Shown: one piece after another, positions 26,772-35,810 of the stretch | How positions within the stretch are numbered: position 1 is the stretch's first letter | How the letters are laid out: the number at the start of each line of letters is the position of its first letter | Assembly: GCA_039105265.1 (NCBI GenBank) | Contig: JAPFFF010000011.1 | Location: 5,332,001-5,396,000 of the forward strand | Source: Tritrichomonas musculus | Taxonomy: Eukaryota; Parabasalia; Tritrichomonadida; Tritrichomonadidae | Direction of reading: 5' to 3' | DNA length: 64,000 nt | Translations under genes and position numbers: made by a program | Notes under the pieces: generated by a model | What the model was told of the DNA's origin: nothing | Database searches by the model: none | What the model saw: only the letters and a program-made list of their open reading frames with translations

Positions 26772-26862
26772 TATGAGGTATGAGGTATGAGGTATGAGGT
26801 ATGAGGTGTGAGATTCATCATCTATTTTTAAATTTGAATATTGATTTTTTTATCACCACCAA

Positions 26863-27342
26863 ATGGAATCCACCACAAACCATTTCACTGTCTACGAATA
26901 CATCAACACATTGATTTCCCTATTACCAAAGCCTGATGGATTTGCAAAATGTAATTTCGCAATATTATGTGACAAGTTACCATTCAATTTGAAGAACTCG
27001 CTGTACCTCGCAAAGGTCCTATACGTATCACTCCAGAATGATACTGAAACCATTAGATTCTACCCTAACAAGCTCAAGGAGATGAACCTTGAATACGTCA
27101 AATTGACATCCAATAGTAGACGCAAATTGAGTGCCAACATGCACGAGTTCTTCGTAAATGGGGATACCGAAAAACACGAATTCAAGGAATGTCCGTATTA
27201 CAACTACTCAATTGAGAGAACCAATATAAACACCAAGGACCTCATTGTAAAACTTCGTGAAAAATACAATATTGTGGAACCTGATGTATTCATCGGCAAG
27301 CATCAAGATTTGGTATTGGATGCTGACCCAGATTTTGCCTAA
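26863..27342 (+). CDS. Conserved small Polinton protein beside ATPase (inner element)
   Basis: 159 residues starting MESTTNHFTVYEYINTLI, homologous over its length to the 151-residue protein of the middle element (CNFAILCDKLP, AKVLYVSLQN, LTSNSRRKLS, YYNYSIERTN). First gene after the TIR in both families. Its stop overlaps that of the ATPase by 4 bases. No known domain; a Cys/His protease was considered and not supported. Confidence 0.72.
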   Translation: MESTTNHFTVYEYINTLISLLPKPDGFAKCNFAILCDKLPFNLKNSLYLAKVLYVSLQNDTETIRFYPNKLKEMNLEYVKLTSNSRRKLSANMHEFFVNGDTEKHEFKECPYYNYSIERTNINTKDLIVKLREKYNIVEPDVFIGKHQDLVLDADPDFA

Positions 27343-28295
27343 ACCTTTGAATACACCACTTGCATATCATGTTCAACAGTGTTCACCAATATGAAATCAT
27401 GTCCAGATAATGTTCTATATTTTTGCCACAACTCCTCGAACTCACAAGGTATGCTCACCTGCTGATATATGTAATTGAGTTTCTGTCGTGAGAACCCATT
27501 GAATATGAAGAATGATGTACAATTATTTTTGTAATCAGTTGGCACACCCTTGAAGAACTGGATGTTGATGTAAACGATTGAATTCTTATGACGCAACTGG
27601 GTGATATAGTTTGTGAAGTATGCTGATTTCAATAGCTTGCTCTTAATGAAGTCCTCGCACAGGATTATGGTGTTGAGTGGTACATTGGGTTTCCCTAGTT
27701 TGCTGATATGGAGGAACTCAAACATCTGCTGCAGCTTGGAATCGGTCGCAGACAAGTCTGCTCCAGCTGACGCTTCAACTGTAGCCTTCCCAACTGAGCT
27801 ATATTTGTTATATAACTCCTTCCATAGATCGAGCTCCTTCAAATACCGTTCAGCATTACTATCAGCGACGACCTCAATGGGCAGGTTGATGAGCTCGCGT
27901 TGAGATTCAAATGTGGAATCATTTATAATACCGTTCTTACTCACATACACGATCATATGAAAATTAGCGTTATTGAGTCTACTCATTTGAATGATATCGC
28001 GAATTACTGTATGGCTCTTGCCTTTGCCTTGTGATGCTACCAGTATGTTCAAAGTATTGTACCACGCATAGATCCCATTAGCGATTGGCCTTATGGATGC
28101 ATTCGTGATTTTATCCCTATTCTTGGAATAGGCCTCACTCATAGCCTCGTCAACATCAAATCTCTGGGATACCGGTTGCTGCTTCTGGTACCTATCGAAT
28201 GTATCAAAATCAATTGGATCACTACTGGAACTGTCTGATAATTCAATAGATGTATAGTCGAAAAGGGTTGGTTGTAGGCGCTTGTAATACAACAT
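27339..28295 (-). CDS. ATP: A32/FtsK-type DNA packaging ATPase (inner element)
   Basis: 318 residues. Walker A ASQGKGKSH at 87-95; Walker B-like TIILCED at about 209-215; strongly conserved helices around SRLNNANFHMIVYVSK and MFEFLHISKLGKPN match the middle-element protein. It has a 14-residue insertion (about 172-186) absent there. Packaging motor of the particle by family. A CAAAAATA box (TATTTTTG on the gene strand) lies 5 bases before the start. Confidence 0.87.
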   Translation of the reverse strand: MLYYKRLQPTLFDYTSIELSDSSSSDPIDFDTFDRYQKQQPVSQRFDVDEAMSEAYSKNRDKITNASIRPIANGIYAWYNTLNILVASQGKGKSHTVIRDIIQMSRLNNANFHMIVYVSKNGIINDSTFESQRELINLPIEVVADSNAERYLKELDLWKELYNKYSSVGKATVEASAGADLSATDSKLQQMFEFLHISKLGKPNVPLNTIILCEDFIKSKLLKSAYFTNYITQLRHKNSIVYINIQFFKGVPTDYKNNCTSFFIFNGFSRQKLNYIYQQVSIPCEFEELWQKYRTLSGHDFILVNTVEHDMQVVYSKV

Positions 28296-28300
28296 TTAAT

Positions 28301-28308
28301 CAAAAATA
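28301..28308 (-). promoter_or_regulatory. TATTTTTG box
   Basis: 5 bases before the ATPase start at 28295. Confidence 0.5.
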
Positions 28309-28349
28309 AAGCTTTTTATGCGAAAAGCTCTAAGTGGCGATGATGCCAA

Positions 28350-28499
28350 TTACGCATATAATGTGCGCCTCAGCTCATCAGTCAGCTCAGGTGGTTCATC
28401 TTCAGCTGTAACCGATACCAGTAATAGCAGTTCAACTACATTGGTCACCAATATCAACCCCAATAGTATATTCATAATGATTTCACTTGCGCTGGACAT
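28350..28499 (-). CDS. 49-residue single-span membrane protein (inner element)
   Basis: The product begins MSSASEIIMNILLGLILVTN, continues with a leucine/valine-rich span, and ends EDEPPELTDELRRTLYA. Layout and tail match the 43-residue protein at 13732-13863 of the middle element. It sits between the ATPase and Pro-rich genes on the same strand, as in that element. A plus-strand frame covering the same bases is Ser-rich and unconserved and is taken as a shadow. Confidence 0.7.
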   Translation of the reverse strand: MSSASEIIMNILLGLILVTNVVELLLLVSVTAEDEPPELTDELRRTLYA

Positions 28500-28509
28500 T
28501 TATGCAAAT

Positions 28510-29142
28510 TTAAATACAAATTTTGAGTGATATCGAGTGCCTTATGAGCTCGGTCCATACATGGTTATATCCATATTTCAACTCATTGGATACCCCGTTT
28601 TTGGACACCAATATCTTATCGATTTTCATGTACTTCGAGTTTGAAACACAACCAGTGCACCCACTATCCTCATTGATGACCAACTCAACCTTGTCAGCCT
28701 TAGTGAGTATCTTAATGAGCTCCATCAGTGTATTGCTATGGCACACTAGGTAGTTGTTCATCCTCAGTGGATTGGTCTCATAGATATTCAGCAATATCTC
28801 GAGGAATTTATTTTTGGTACCCAAGTCGTCAGTGTCAAGTTCTAATGAACGATCTATTGTCGAAGACTCAGGGAATGAAGTTCCTTGGGGTGGACTGTTT
28901 ATTGGAGCAACTGATGGATATGGACCAGTTGTCGAGGCTGTAGTAAAATTTGCATCTTGTGTGCCATTTTGAGGATAACCTTTAGTATATCCCATTTGGG
29001 GTTGCATCTGTGGGACTTGAGGGTATGATACTGGTTGTACAGGTGGAGGTCTATTCGCGGCGATCTTAATATTCACATTCTGCTCTTGCTTAACACTCGC
29101 ATCATTCTCACTTGATAGAATTCTAGCCTTATGGAGAGACAT
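28510..29142 (-). CDS. Pro/Gln-rich conserved protein (inner element)
   Basis: 210 residues from MSLHKARILSSENDASVKQE, the only ATG that fits the conserved N-terminus. A Pro-rich linker (about 30-100) leads to a conserved C-terminal domain with KFLEILLNIYETNPLRMNNY and LMELIKILTKADKVELVI and a Cys pair (CTGC). Homologue of 13874-14458. Function unknown. A CAAAAATA box lies at 29153-29160, upstream on the gene strand. Confidence 0.72.
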   Translation of the reverse strand: MSLHKARILSSENDASVKQEQNVNIKIAANRPPPVQPVSYPQVPQMQPQMGYTKGYPQNGTQDANFTTASTTGPYPSVAPINSPPQGTSFPESSTIDRSLELDTDDLGTKNKFLEILLNIYETNPLRMNNYLVCHSNTLMELIKILTKADKVELVINEDSGCTGCVSNSKYMKIDKILVSKNGVSNELKYGYNHVWTELIRHSISLKICI

Positions 29143-29152
29143 TTCCAAAGTG

Positions 29153-29160
29153 CAAAAATA
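29153..29160 (-). promoter_or_regulatory. TATTTTTG box
   Basis: 10 bases before the start at 29142. Confidence 0.5.
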
Positions 29161-29184
29161 TTTTTACCACTAATGCCATATTTC

Positions 29185-31281
29185 TTATGCCATTTCTGGA
29201 TCAACTTGTGAACCAGCTGGTGATTCATCATCGATATATTCAAGGCCATCGAGTGAGAGCTTGAAGTAGGTGTCTCTGCATAAACAGAGTTGGACAGGTG
29301 GTGGTCTAACAATGGCTCCACTTGGTTCGATAATCTTGTAATATGTATCATTATCACCAGTGAATATTGGTTGACCATTGACTTGAATTTGGATATTGCC
29401 TTTGCCACCATCTAAGCCATCATAACAGTATCCAGCAGATGCACGTTCAGTTTGGACATTGAATACAAATGATGTGGCATCACTCAATGTATTGCGATAT
29501 CGAATACCATTTTCATCGTTCTTGGGCATGGTGAAGCTATCTTCGAATTCCTTTGAACATTGGAGTGTGATACCATCGAGGTCTCCAGCAGTTAATTGGC
29601 TTTCGAAGAATCTGGCACCAATGGTACTGACATTCTCATCTGGGAAGTTCTTACCACCAATATTCAAGAAGCAGTTTTGGTAAACCGGATTCTCAAATAC
29701 AGTCAAATCATTGTGGTGCTTGGGGAACAACAATGACATGCTTGTGACATTGATTAATGGGATATTCAATGTAGACTTGATTCCGTTAGCGGCAGCTGCA
29801 ATTGGGAATGCATGGTAATCGACCTTTTGAGATGGGATTACTAGGCCTTCACGTAATATGGATTCAATGCTTGCACGAGTGGCTTCACAAACACCATAGC
29901 CTTGCATGTTGGACTTACAGAGAGTGATGGTCATTCGGTTAACAGTGAGTGTTGCTGGTTGTGATGAATATGTTTCACTCAAGATTTGCTTTCTAGCACC
30001 ATGATATTCACTCATGATGTGGTTAGCAGATTTAGCAACGGTCTTCTCGATTTGCCATACATAGTACTTACCATCATTGTGTTGCAAAGCTGGTTTGGTG
30101 TAATCCGGATTGGCTAAACATATTTCTTCATCAGTGGCAGTTGGCTTGAGGTCCAATTTAGCAAACTCATCTGCTGTATAGCTGAAATACATGACAAGAT
30201 CCTGTGCGATATCATCATAAGTATATGAACCATCACTTTGGAAATTGTATTGTTCACCAATTCTGTATCTAAGCTTATATTTGATTGGAGCTGGAGTTGG
30301 ACTTGGACTTGGTGATGGATCTGGCTTATCTTCTTCTTCAGGAGATGGGTCTGGAGTTGGAGATGGTGAAGGTCCTGGTGAAGGTCCTGGTGAAGGTCCT
30401 GGAGTTGGAGATGGTGAAGGTGTTCCTGGTCCTGGGATGATAGCCTCATTACCGATTTGAGTGAATTGATGTTTGAGATGTCCATATGCTTTGATTTGTT
30501 TGAGTTTATCGAGTTCCTCTGGGGATACGCTATCATTATCTTCGAGGAATGCCTTAGCTTCAGCAACCGTGTATGGGTCAATGGCAGCCCAAACAAGACC
30601 AGCTGGACTGACTTGGAATCTAATGGATAAATCACCAATGATTCCATTAGGGAATAAGTCAAATGCCTGTAATGCAAGCAAGTCATCAAATGGTACATTC
30701 AAGTCGAATTCAGTTGTGGTCTTACCACCATTCTTGAAGCTATTGAGATTAACGTATGAACCAGCATGAGTTTGACTGTAATTGCTGATGTTCTCCCATA
30801 AGCTGTGAACGAATCTGCGGCGCATCTTCTCAGTCTCTGGCTTCAAAACCGAGTATAGGAAGCCCTCGCGAATGCATTCATTTTGCTGATATCCGACATT
30901 GACATTGTTATGGAGAATCTCGAGCCTGTCGAATAATTGGTTCGAGGACTTAAATCCGACAAACAGTTTATAGAAGTTATTTGGATCATTGATCTCTTGC
31001 AATTTGGCCAAATCGGTGTTCAATTGCAAATCGAGTTTGATGTGGAATGTGAGGAAGCCTTTGTCGATATCGCTAATGAAGTGGTCGGGATGTGTTAATG
31101 AAATCTGTGAGTACTGGCCTTGGTGAAATGGGGCTGGCTGGTCATGGCAATCGACTGTTCTAAATGAGAAGCTTCTGGTACCATCATTAACATTGATGAT
31201 ATTTCGCATCTTCTGGAATGTGTCATTGACATTCCCAACCTCGTATTTCAAATTGTGAGCTCTTTCGTTCCTGTATCTCAT
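29185..31281 (-). CDS. MCP: Polinton major capsid protein (inner element)
   Basis: 698 residues from MRYRNERAHN; the start is fixed by alignment to the middle-element protein. First jelly-roll: TRSFSFRTVDCHDQPAPFHQ, then NVPFDDLLALQAFDLFPNG. A Pro/Ser/Gly repeat insert of about 45 residues follows the IPGPG segment and is missing in the middle element. The second jelly-roll has NCFLNIGGKNFPDENVSTIG and GARFFESQLTAGDLDG. Length and pattern fit double jelly-roll capsid proteins of Polintons, which form hexagonal capsomers as trimers. Divergent from the amphipathic gene. Confidence 0.88.
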   Translation of the reverse strand: MRYRNERAHNLKYEVGNVNDTFQKMRNIINVNDGTRSFSFRTVDCHDQPAPFHQGQYSQISLTHPDHFISDIDKGFLTFHIKLDLQLNTDLAKLQEINDPNNFYKLFVGFKSSNQLFDRLEILHNNVNVGYQQNECIREGFLYSVLKPETEKMRRRFVHSLWENISNYSQTHAGSYVNLNSFKNGGKTTTEFDLNVPFDDLLALQAFDLFPNGIIGDLSIRFQVSPAGLVWAAIDPYTVAEAKAFLEDNDSVSPEELDKLKQIKAYGHLKHQFTQIGNEAIIPGPGTPSPSPTPGPSPGPSPGPSPSPTPDPSPEEEDKPDPSPSPSPTPAPIKYKLRYRIGEQYNFQSDGSYTYDDIAQDLVMYFSYTADEFAKLDLKPTATDEEICLANPDYTKPALQHNDGKYYVWQIEKTVAKSANHIMSEYHGARKQILSETYSSQPATLTVNRMTITLCKSNMQGYGVCEATRASIESILREGLVIPSQKVDYHAFPIAAAANGIKSTLNIPLINVTSMSLLFPKHHNDLTVFENPVYQNCFLNIGGKNFPDENVSTIGARFFESQLTAGDLDGITLQCSKEFEDSFTMPKNDENGIRYRNTLSDATSFVFNVQTERASAGYCYDGLDGGKGNIQIQVNGQPIFTGDNDTYYKIIEPSGAIVRPPPVQLCLCRDTYFKLSLDGLEYIDDESPAGSQVDPEMA

Positions 31282-31328
31282 TTTGTATCTTGGAAAAAAG
31301 CTTGAAATCACATTTTTTTATATACCAA

Positions 31329-31580
31329 ATGGGTATTGGCATCTTCAAGAAGATTAAGAACGCTTTCAAGAACGTCGGCAGTAAGCTCAAGAATGCAGCT
31401 CAAACTGTTATCCGCAACATCCCAAGGGCAGTTGATATTGGAAAGGGGATCATCAATAGGATCAAGCCAATCGCCGACTTCATACCAGGTGTTGGACCAG
31501 TTGTAGACACCATCAGTACTGGACTCAATTACGTAAGCAAAGCTAATGATATAGGTAAATCCATACTGGACAAGGTTTGA
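31329..31580 (+). CDS. Small amphipathic, pVI-like protein (inner element)
   Basis: 83 residues, protein identical to the outer copy at 1323. Basic amphipathic helix then a hydrophobic Gly/Pro turn. It shares a 47-bp divergent promoter with the capsid gene; that promoter contains a run CACATTTTTTTATATACC but no TATTTTTG box. Role by analogy: membrane penetration or capsid lining. Confidence 0.7.
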   Translation: MGIGIFKKIKNAFKNVGSKLKNAAQTVIRNIPRAVDIGKGIINRIKPIADFIPGVGPVVDTISTGLNYVSKANDIGKSILDKV

Positions 31581-31630
31581 TCATCATAGAATATCCACAT
31601 ACATATGAATATATTTTTGTCCGTTTTGAA

Positions 31631-32065
31631 ATGAATTGCGATATTAGAGTTATAAATGATAACAAGCAGGAGCAACGCACATTCAACTCAGTAGAGGAGT
31701 TCGACCTGTTCTACCAGAAGTACAAGGATATGTTCAATGAGAAGACCACCAATTACCTCAATAAAACCTACAAAATTATAACCCCGGAGTGCGAGTACAG
31801 GATTACCAAACGCACTGGCAAGGATGGCTCCAGTAATGTGTTTCTCAAGAAGATCACCAAGCCAGCCGATAGTGACAACCTGGTGGAGATCCAATTTGCA
31901 AACATTCGAGCTGACATCAATGCATTGCAATCATCATTAGATGAATACACCAAGCGGATTACCACTTTGGAGAACACCATTGGCGTGATCACCACAAAAA
32001 TAAATCAGCTCACCAATACTGTGAATGAGTGTACTGATGCGGTGAACGGTATCCTAAGACATTAA
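31631..32065 (+). CDS. Conserved Polinton protein with C-terminal coiled coil (inner element)
   Basis: 144 residues, differing from the outer copy by a few residues, mainly in the coiled-coil half. The N-terminal domain (FNSVEEFDLFYQKY to YRITKRTGKDGSSN) is the conserved part. The start follows a TATTTTTG box at 31612-31619. Overlaps the convergent small gene by 4 bases. Function unknown. Confidence 0.7.
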   Translation: MNCDIRVINDNKQEQRTFNSVEEFDLFYQKYKDMFNEKTTNYLNKTYKIITPECEYRITKRTGKDGSSNVFLKKITKPADSDNLVEIQFANIRADINALQSSLDEYTKRITTLENTIGVITTKINQLTNTVNECTDAVNGILRH

Positions 32066-32316
32066 ATTTTTGAATTATTTGGGATTACCTGGTGATTGAG
32101 CGAGTGGTGTATTGCTGATGATGTTGACTTAATGATTGGGTCATGCACGACACACCCCTTATCTTCATATTTTGGGATTGTGGGTTTGGTACAACTCATA
32201 GTTCGCCTATTTCGCATGTGACGTTCCAGGTGATTGAAATACGTAAGCCCATTTGAATCTCTTAATACACGGCGTTCCTCGTATGAATTACATTCCTTAG
32301 CTTTCGCGTATGACAT
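32062..32316 (-). CDS. Small conserved protein (inner element)
   Basis: 84 residues, one residue different from the outer copy at 2056-2310. Basic, with Cys and His but no regular zinc-binding spacing. Kept at the same place in the middle element, where the sequence has diverged strongly. Shares a 34-bp divergent promoter with the coiled-coil gene. Confidence 0.55.
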   Translation of the reverse strand: MSYAKAKECNSYEERRVLRDSNGLTYFNHLERHMRNRRTMSCTKPTIPKYEDKGCVVHDPIIKSTSSAIHHSLNHQVIPNNSKI

Positions 32317-32350
32317 TTAATCTTGAAAAAACACTTTTTTTCATATCTAA

Positions 32351-32584
32351 ATGACTGAATTGGGTGAATACAAGAAAGAGATTCCAGAGTTGAAGCGCAT
32401 CAAGCATGATCTCAAGGAGAAGTGCTATATGTATAAGGGTCACCTCAATAACATCAAAGGTGGCATGCTGGGCAGCAATGGTCTCGCAGTCCGTGAATCA
32501 TTGATTGAGGACATCAATAGTTTGAAGGAAAAGGTTTCCAAACTTGAAAATGAGTTAGCTGAATTATCAAACGATAACCACTAA
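32351..32584 (+). CDS. Short coiled-coil protein (inner element)
   Basis: 77 residues, identical to the outer copy at 2345-2578 at protein level. The stretch LAVRESLIEDINSLKEKV is also present in the middle element (58752-58979). Stop codon reads TAAA. A palindromic hairpin lies 8 bases after the stop. Confidence 0.65.
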   Translation: MTELGEYKKEIPELKRIKHDLKEKCYMYKGHLNNIKGGMLGSNGLAVRESLIEDINSLKEKVSKLENELAELSNDNH

Positions 32585-32591
32585 ATTTCTG

Positions 32592-32613
32592 GTAACAGCA
32601 ATTTTGCTGTCAC
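32592..32613. repeat. 22-base palindromic repeat, site 3
   Basis: Inner-element equivalent of site 1, between the coiled-coil and integrase genes. Confidence 0.85.
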
Positions 32614-32641
32614 GATAGAGACCATTATTTTTGCACATTAA

Positions 32642-34012
32642 ATGTTTCACAAAGTAACATCATTCTTGTGGGGTGAGAAAGCAGTTCCTTCTACACCTAA
32701 GCCCCCTGATAACGCAGTTCCTGCACCAGAAGGTACTTCATACCCTAAGCCCCCTGAGAACGCGGTTCCTGCTCCCCCTCCGCCACAGGAAATGGCTAAT
32801 ACCAACAAGAAATCATTCAAGATATTCGACAATGAGTACAATTCGCTGCTCAAGTACCCATTCAAATCCAAAATATCAAAATTGGACCCATCACTGTTTA
32901 TCGTCAATCCGGAGTATCATCATGAGCCATTCGTGAAGGACTTCAAATTGAAATCATGCAGTCCCTATTCAAAACCGGATTTCTCATTAGAACCTGGCTG
33001 CTGGGAGGTTGATTTGATGTTTGTGAAGTACACTACGAAGGCTGGCGATAAATTGGTACCCCATGAAACCATATACCTCATCATGGTGAATGTCAATACG
33101 CGATATCTAATTGTGGAACCACTTAAGAACAAACTAGCTGATACCATTAAGGATGCATACGTCAAAATCATTCTCGATAAATATGATGACTTCAAATTTA
33201 ATACCATCAAATGTGATGGTGAAAATAATCTACTAAAAGTGCTTGATATAATTCCCTACAGAAGTCCAGACAAAAATAAATATGCAGGTACCAAAAATGT
33301 GTTGATTGACGGTAATGCAGTGATTGTCGATAAATCCAAACACAGCAACGCTCACAAAATCGTTGATGCAACCATTAGGACACTCCGTAATGCATTCGGT
33401 TTAGATAATCGTAGAATTGGAGACCCATTCCTGATGCAACAGATGGTTCACTACTATAACAACACACCACATTGTTCTCTACGAATGCCCAATCCCAATT
33501 ACCGAGATGATGAGTATTATGACCCGTATCTAGCAAGGGAACCCAAGGAGATATACTATACGCCCAATCAAATGCAGCACAACCCAGATTTGGAGTGGAG
33601 ATACATCAGGGATTGCCAACGGAGGCTACATCGAGTCAAAAATAATATGCAAATGGATGGTCTGCTGAGCTATAGCAAGGGTAATATCATATTGATCCAT
33701 TACGATACATCCAAAACTGAGAAGAAGCATGAGAAGCAGAGGCGTGTGTTCAATGAGATTGCTGAATTCATAAGATACCATAATGGGAACGTCGAATGCA
33801 AATTGCTGAACCCATATCGTAGATTCCAGTTGAATAATGATAAACAAGCAGGAACTGCGTTCTATGTGCCGTATATCAAAACCAAAACTGGTCGAACGCC
33901 AATGACTGATGATGAGCGAGCTACTATAACTGTCCCCATTATGTACACCCGATTCGTGGCACCCAATTATGCATCACTAGGTGAAGACTATAAGCAGTAC
34001 TTTGCTGTCTAA
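32642..34012 (+). CDS. INT: Retroviral-type integrase of Polinton (inner element)
   Basis: 456 residues. Catalytic core with WEVDLMF, IKCDGENN and HKIVDATIRTLRNAFG as in the outer copy; the Pro-rich N-terminus has a different repeat arrangement (PKPPDNAVPAPEG), showing that it tolerates reshuffling. The core and C-terminal domain differ by scattered residues only. TATTTTTG box at 32626-32633. Four bases separate it from the next gene. Expected to insert the element DNA with 6-bp staggering. Confidence 0.88.
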   Translation: MFHKVTSFLWGEKAVPSTPKPPDNAVPAPEGTSYPKPPENAVPAPPPPQEMANTNKKSFKIFDNEYNSLLKYPFKSKISKLDPSLFIVNPEYHHEPFVKDFKLKSCSPYSKPDFSLEPGCWEVDLMFVKYTTKAGDKLVPHETIYLIMVNVNTRYLIVEPLKNKLADTIKDAYVKIILDKYDDFKFNTIKCDGENNLLKVLDIIPYRSPDKNKYAGTKNVLIDGNAVIVDKSKHSNAHKIVDATIRTLRNAFGLDNRRIGDPFLMQQMVHYYNNTPHCSLRMPNPNYRDDEYYDPYLAREPKEIYYTPNQMQHNPDLEWRYIRDCQRRLHRVKNNMQMDGLLSYSKGNIILIHYDTSKTEKKHEKQRRVFNEIAEFIRYHNGNVECKLLNPYRRFQLNNDKQAGTAFYVPYIKTKTGRTPMTDDERATITVPIMYTRFVAPNYASLGEDYKQYFAV

Positions 34013-34015
34013 TAA

Positions 34016-34348
34016 ATGCCAAAGCGCTATTTCCATACACAGACCACCGAATTTACATTACCTGAGGATTTCATATATAGTCGCAACAAGAAATACATCG
34101 TAGTGCAGTATGTGGGAGCTATCCTGAATAAGACCATCATCGGTGATTTGATGGTACACTCGGATATTGTAGAATTCGACCCATACTGTGACCACTTCAT
34201 AATGCTAGCCAACAGACGGCAAACCAAGTATCGCAAATATGAGATGCTCAATAGGACCAAGCGGGATTTCAAAATATGGTTCACAGACCTGTATGGTAAT
34301 GAGATAAAACCCGATGCATTCGTGCTATCATGCTTGCTAATCTATTGA
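34016..34348 (+). CDS. 110-residue conserved Polinton protein (inner element)
   Basis: Protein identical to the outer copy at 4010-4342. Beta-rich, with CDHFIMLANRRQTKYRKYE in the middle, the best conserved part across both families. It is translated from the same transcript as the integrase, judging by the 4-base gap. Possibly a small capsid component; not established. Confidence 0.7.
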   Translation: MPKRYFHTQTTEFTLPEDFIYSRNKKYIVVQYVGAILNKTIIGDLMVHSDIVEFDPYCDHFIMLANRRQTKYRKYEMLNRTKRDFKIWFTDLYGNEIKPDAFVLSCLLIY

Positions 34349-34386
34349 CCACAGTATGGCCAATATAGGAGTTTATTTTTGGGTAA

Positions 34387-35808
34387 ATGAGTAAACATTA
34401 TGATCATGAGACTAATACTCTCACGATAGAACCCGGACAATATGATAATTTATATAAAAACAATGCTATAGATCAAATAACTATTAGTCCAAATGGTCAC
34501 ACCATTTATATAATACCTCACGTGATAATACCACCACCATTTGTACGTAACTTCTTTGCTCGAAAAGAGCCTGATGAGGATGGCATTGGAATTAAGTCTA
34601 TAAAATATTACTTCTGTTTGTCAAATTCGTATGATGCGGATTATATCTGGACTTGGGAAAACTCATTCGATAAAGATGTTGTTTATCTAGAGAAGTTCCC
34701 AGGGGACCGTCCAGATCGACTAACTGATAATATGAATATATGTTTGCCAGTTAAATATTTCGAGGTAAACATTGTTAATAAAGTTCGGCTAACAGTTGGG
34801 CGGAGTAGCGACGTAGGATTTTATATCCCATTATTGGCTGAAGAGAGTGACCAAATACCTACTGTGAATATTGTTCAAAACACTCGTGTATATCACAGCC
34901 CTAATAAGTCCAGACAAAGTGAGAAGAATATTGAGTTTGCATTTGCCAAAAAACCCACAAATGCACCTCGTCCAAAACCCCTTCCACCACCACCAGGTGT
35001 AACGCCAATTACAACTGAACAACGTATTAATGATATATGCAAACAGCCCAAGGTTGATGGCAATGGTGTATATCGTTCGACGGATATTCGGCCTGCAACC
35101 GCACCAATTACTCTAGCTAAGAAAAATGGTGATAAGCAGGAATATCGCGTAAAATATGAAACACAATATGACCTGGTTAGAAATATTCGAAATAGACTAC
35201 AGCAAAGCAAGCTCGATTTCGAGGCCATAAGTAATCCAAGCATACAATCATCAGCTAGGGTTCTAACACCAAACAAGAGTCAAAACCGAATTGCTAGCAA
35301 ACCGCGTGATAGAATACGTGATACTCCAACACCATCCAAAGCCAATTCGGTATCATTTGGACCATCATTCAAAAACATTGGATTCCAACCCAAGCAGGAA
35401 GCAATTTCATTGCCGAACGCTAGCGAACTGCGTTCTAACTCCCAAAGTCTGCATATTGAGGACCTTGATAATAGTGAATCAACTGAAATATATCAGTTCA
35501 TGGCACCTGAATCACCAATACAACCTATCCAACCACCTCCACATATATCATCTACTAGTAGTTTGTCATCACGTGGTTTGAATAGCAAGATACATATTCC
35601 ACCCAATATGATGCCTAGACCGTCATCAGCTAAGTCCAAAAATAGTAGTTCTAAAACCAGATCTACGGCAAAGCCATCTACGGCAAAGCCATCTACGGCA
35701 AAGCCATCTACGGCAAAGCCATCTACGGCACAACCAGTAATTAAATTCAAAGGGTTTGGGTTCCAAGGTTTTAACAAAGATAATGATATGGGTGATATCC
35801 CCGATTAA
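34387..35808 (+). CDS. Beta-rich N-domain with Pro/Ser-rich tail (inner element)
   Basis: 473 residues against 468 in the outer copy; the difference comes from two more STAKP units (35671-35735) and one fewer SSRSL unit. The N-terminal 150 residues are nearly invariant, the tail is disordered and rich in Ser, Pro and Lys. TATTTTTG box at 34374-34381. The stop reads TAAA and abuts the stop of the convergent large-protein gene 2 bases away. Confidence 0.6.
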   Translation: MSKHYDHETNTLTIEPGQYDNLYKNNAIDQITISPNGHTIYIIPHVIIPPPFVRNFFARKEPDEDGIGIKSIKYYFCLSNSYDADYIWTWENSFDKDVVYLEKFPGDRPDRLTDNMNICLPVKYFEVNIVNKVRLTVGRSSDVGFYIPLLAEESDQIPTVNIVQNTRVYHSPNKSRQSEKNIEFAFAKKPTNAPRPKPLPPPPGVTPITTEQRINDICKQPKVDGNGVYRSTDIRPATAPITLAKKNGDKQEYRVKYETQYDLVRNIRNRLQQSKLDFEAISNPSIQSSARVLTPNKSQNRIASKPRDRIRDTPTPSKANSVSFGPSFKNIGFQPKQEAISLPNASELRSNSQSLHIEDLDNSESTEIYQFMAPESPIQPIQPPPHISSTSSLSSRGLNSKIHIPPNMMPRPSSAKSKNSSSKTRSTAKPSTAKPSTAKPSTAKPSTAQPVIKFKGFGFQGFNKDNDMGDIPD

Positions 35809-35810
35809 AT

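Larger units (their letters stand above)
24931..26814 (+). repeat. Left TIR of the inner element, gene-containing
   Basis: An 1884-bp TIR. From the tip inward it holds a 231-bp fold-back segment, a heptamer-rich CCTCATA array, a 63-bp repeat, a complete 450-codon gene, the inverted partner of the 63-bp repeat and a second heptamer array (GGTATGA units, about 26764-26808). The partner TIR is 1877 bp and is one heptamer shorter. The 385 bases between the tip and the gene hold only these repeats. Confidence 0.93.

Noticed and set aside
28318-28530. Ser-rich 70-codon plus-strand frame
   Set aside because: Antisense to the conserved 49-residue membrane protein, with no counterpart in the middle element.
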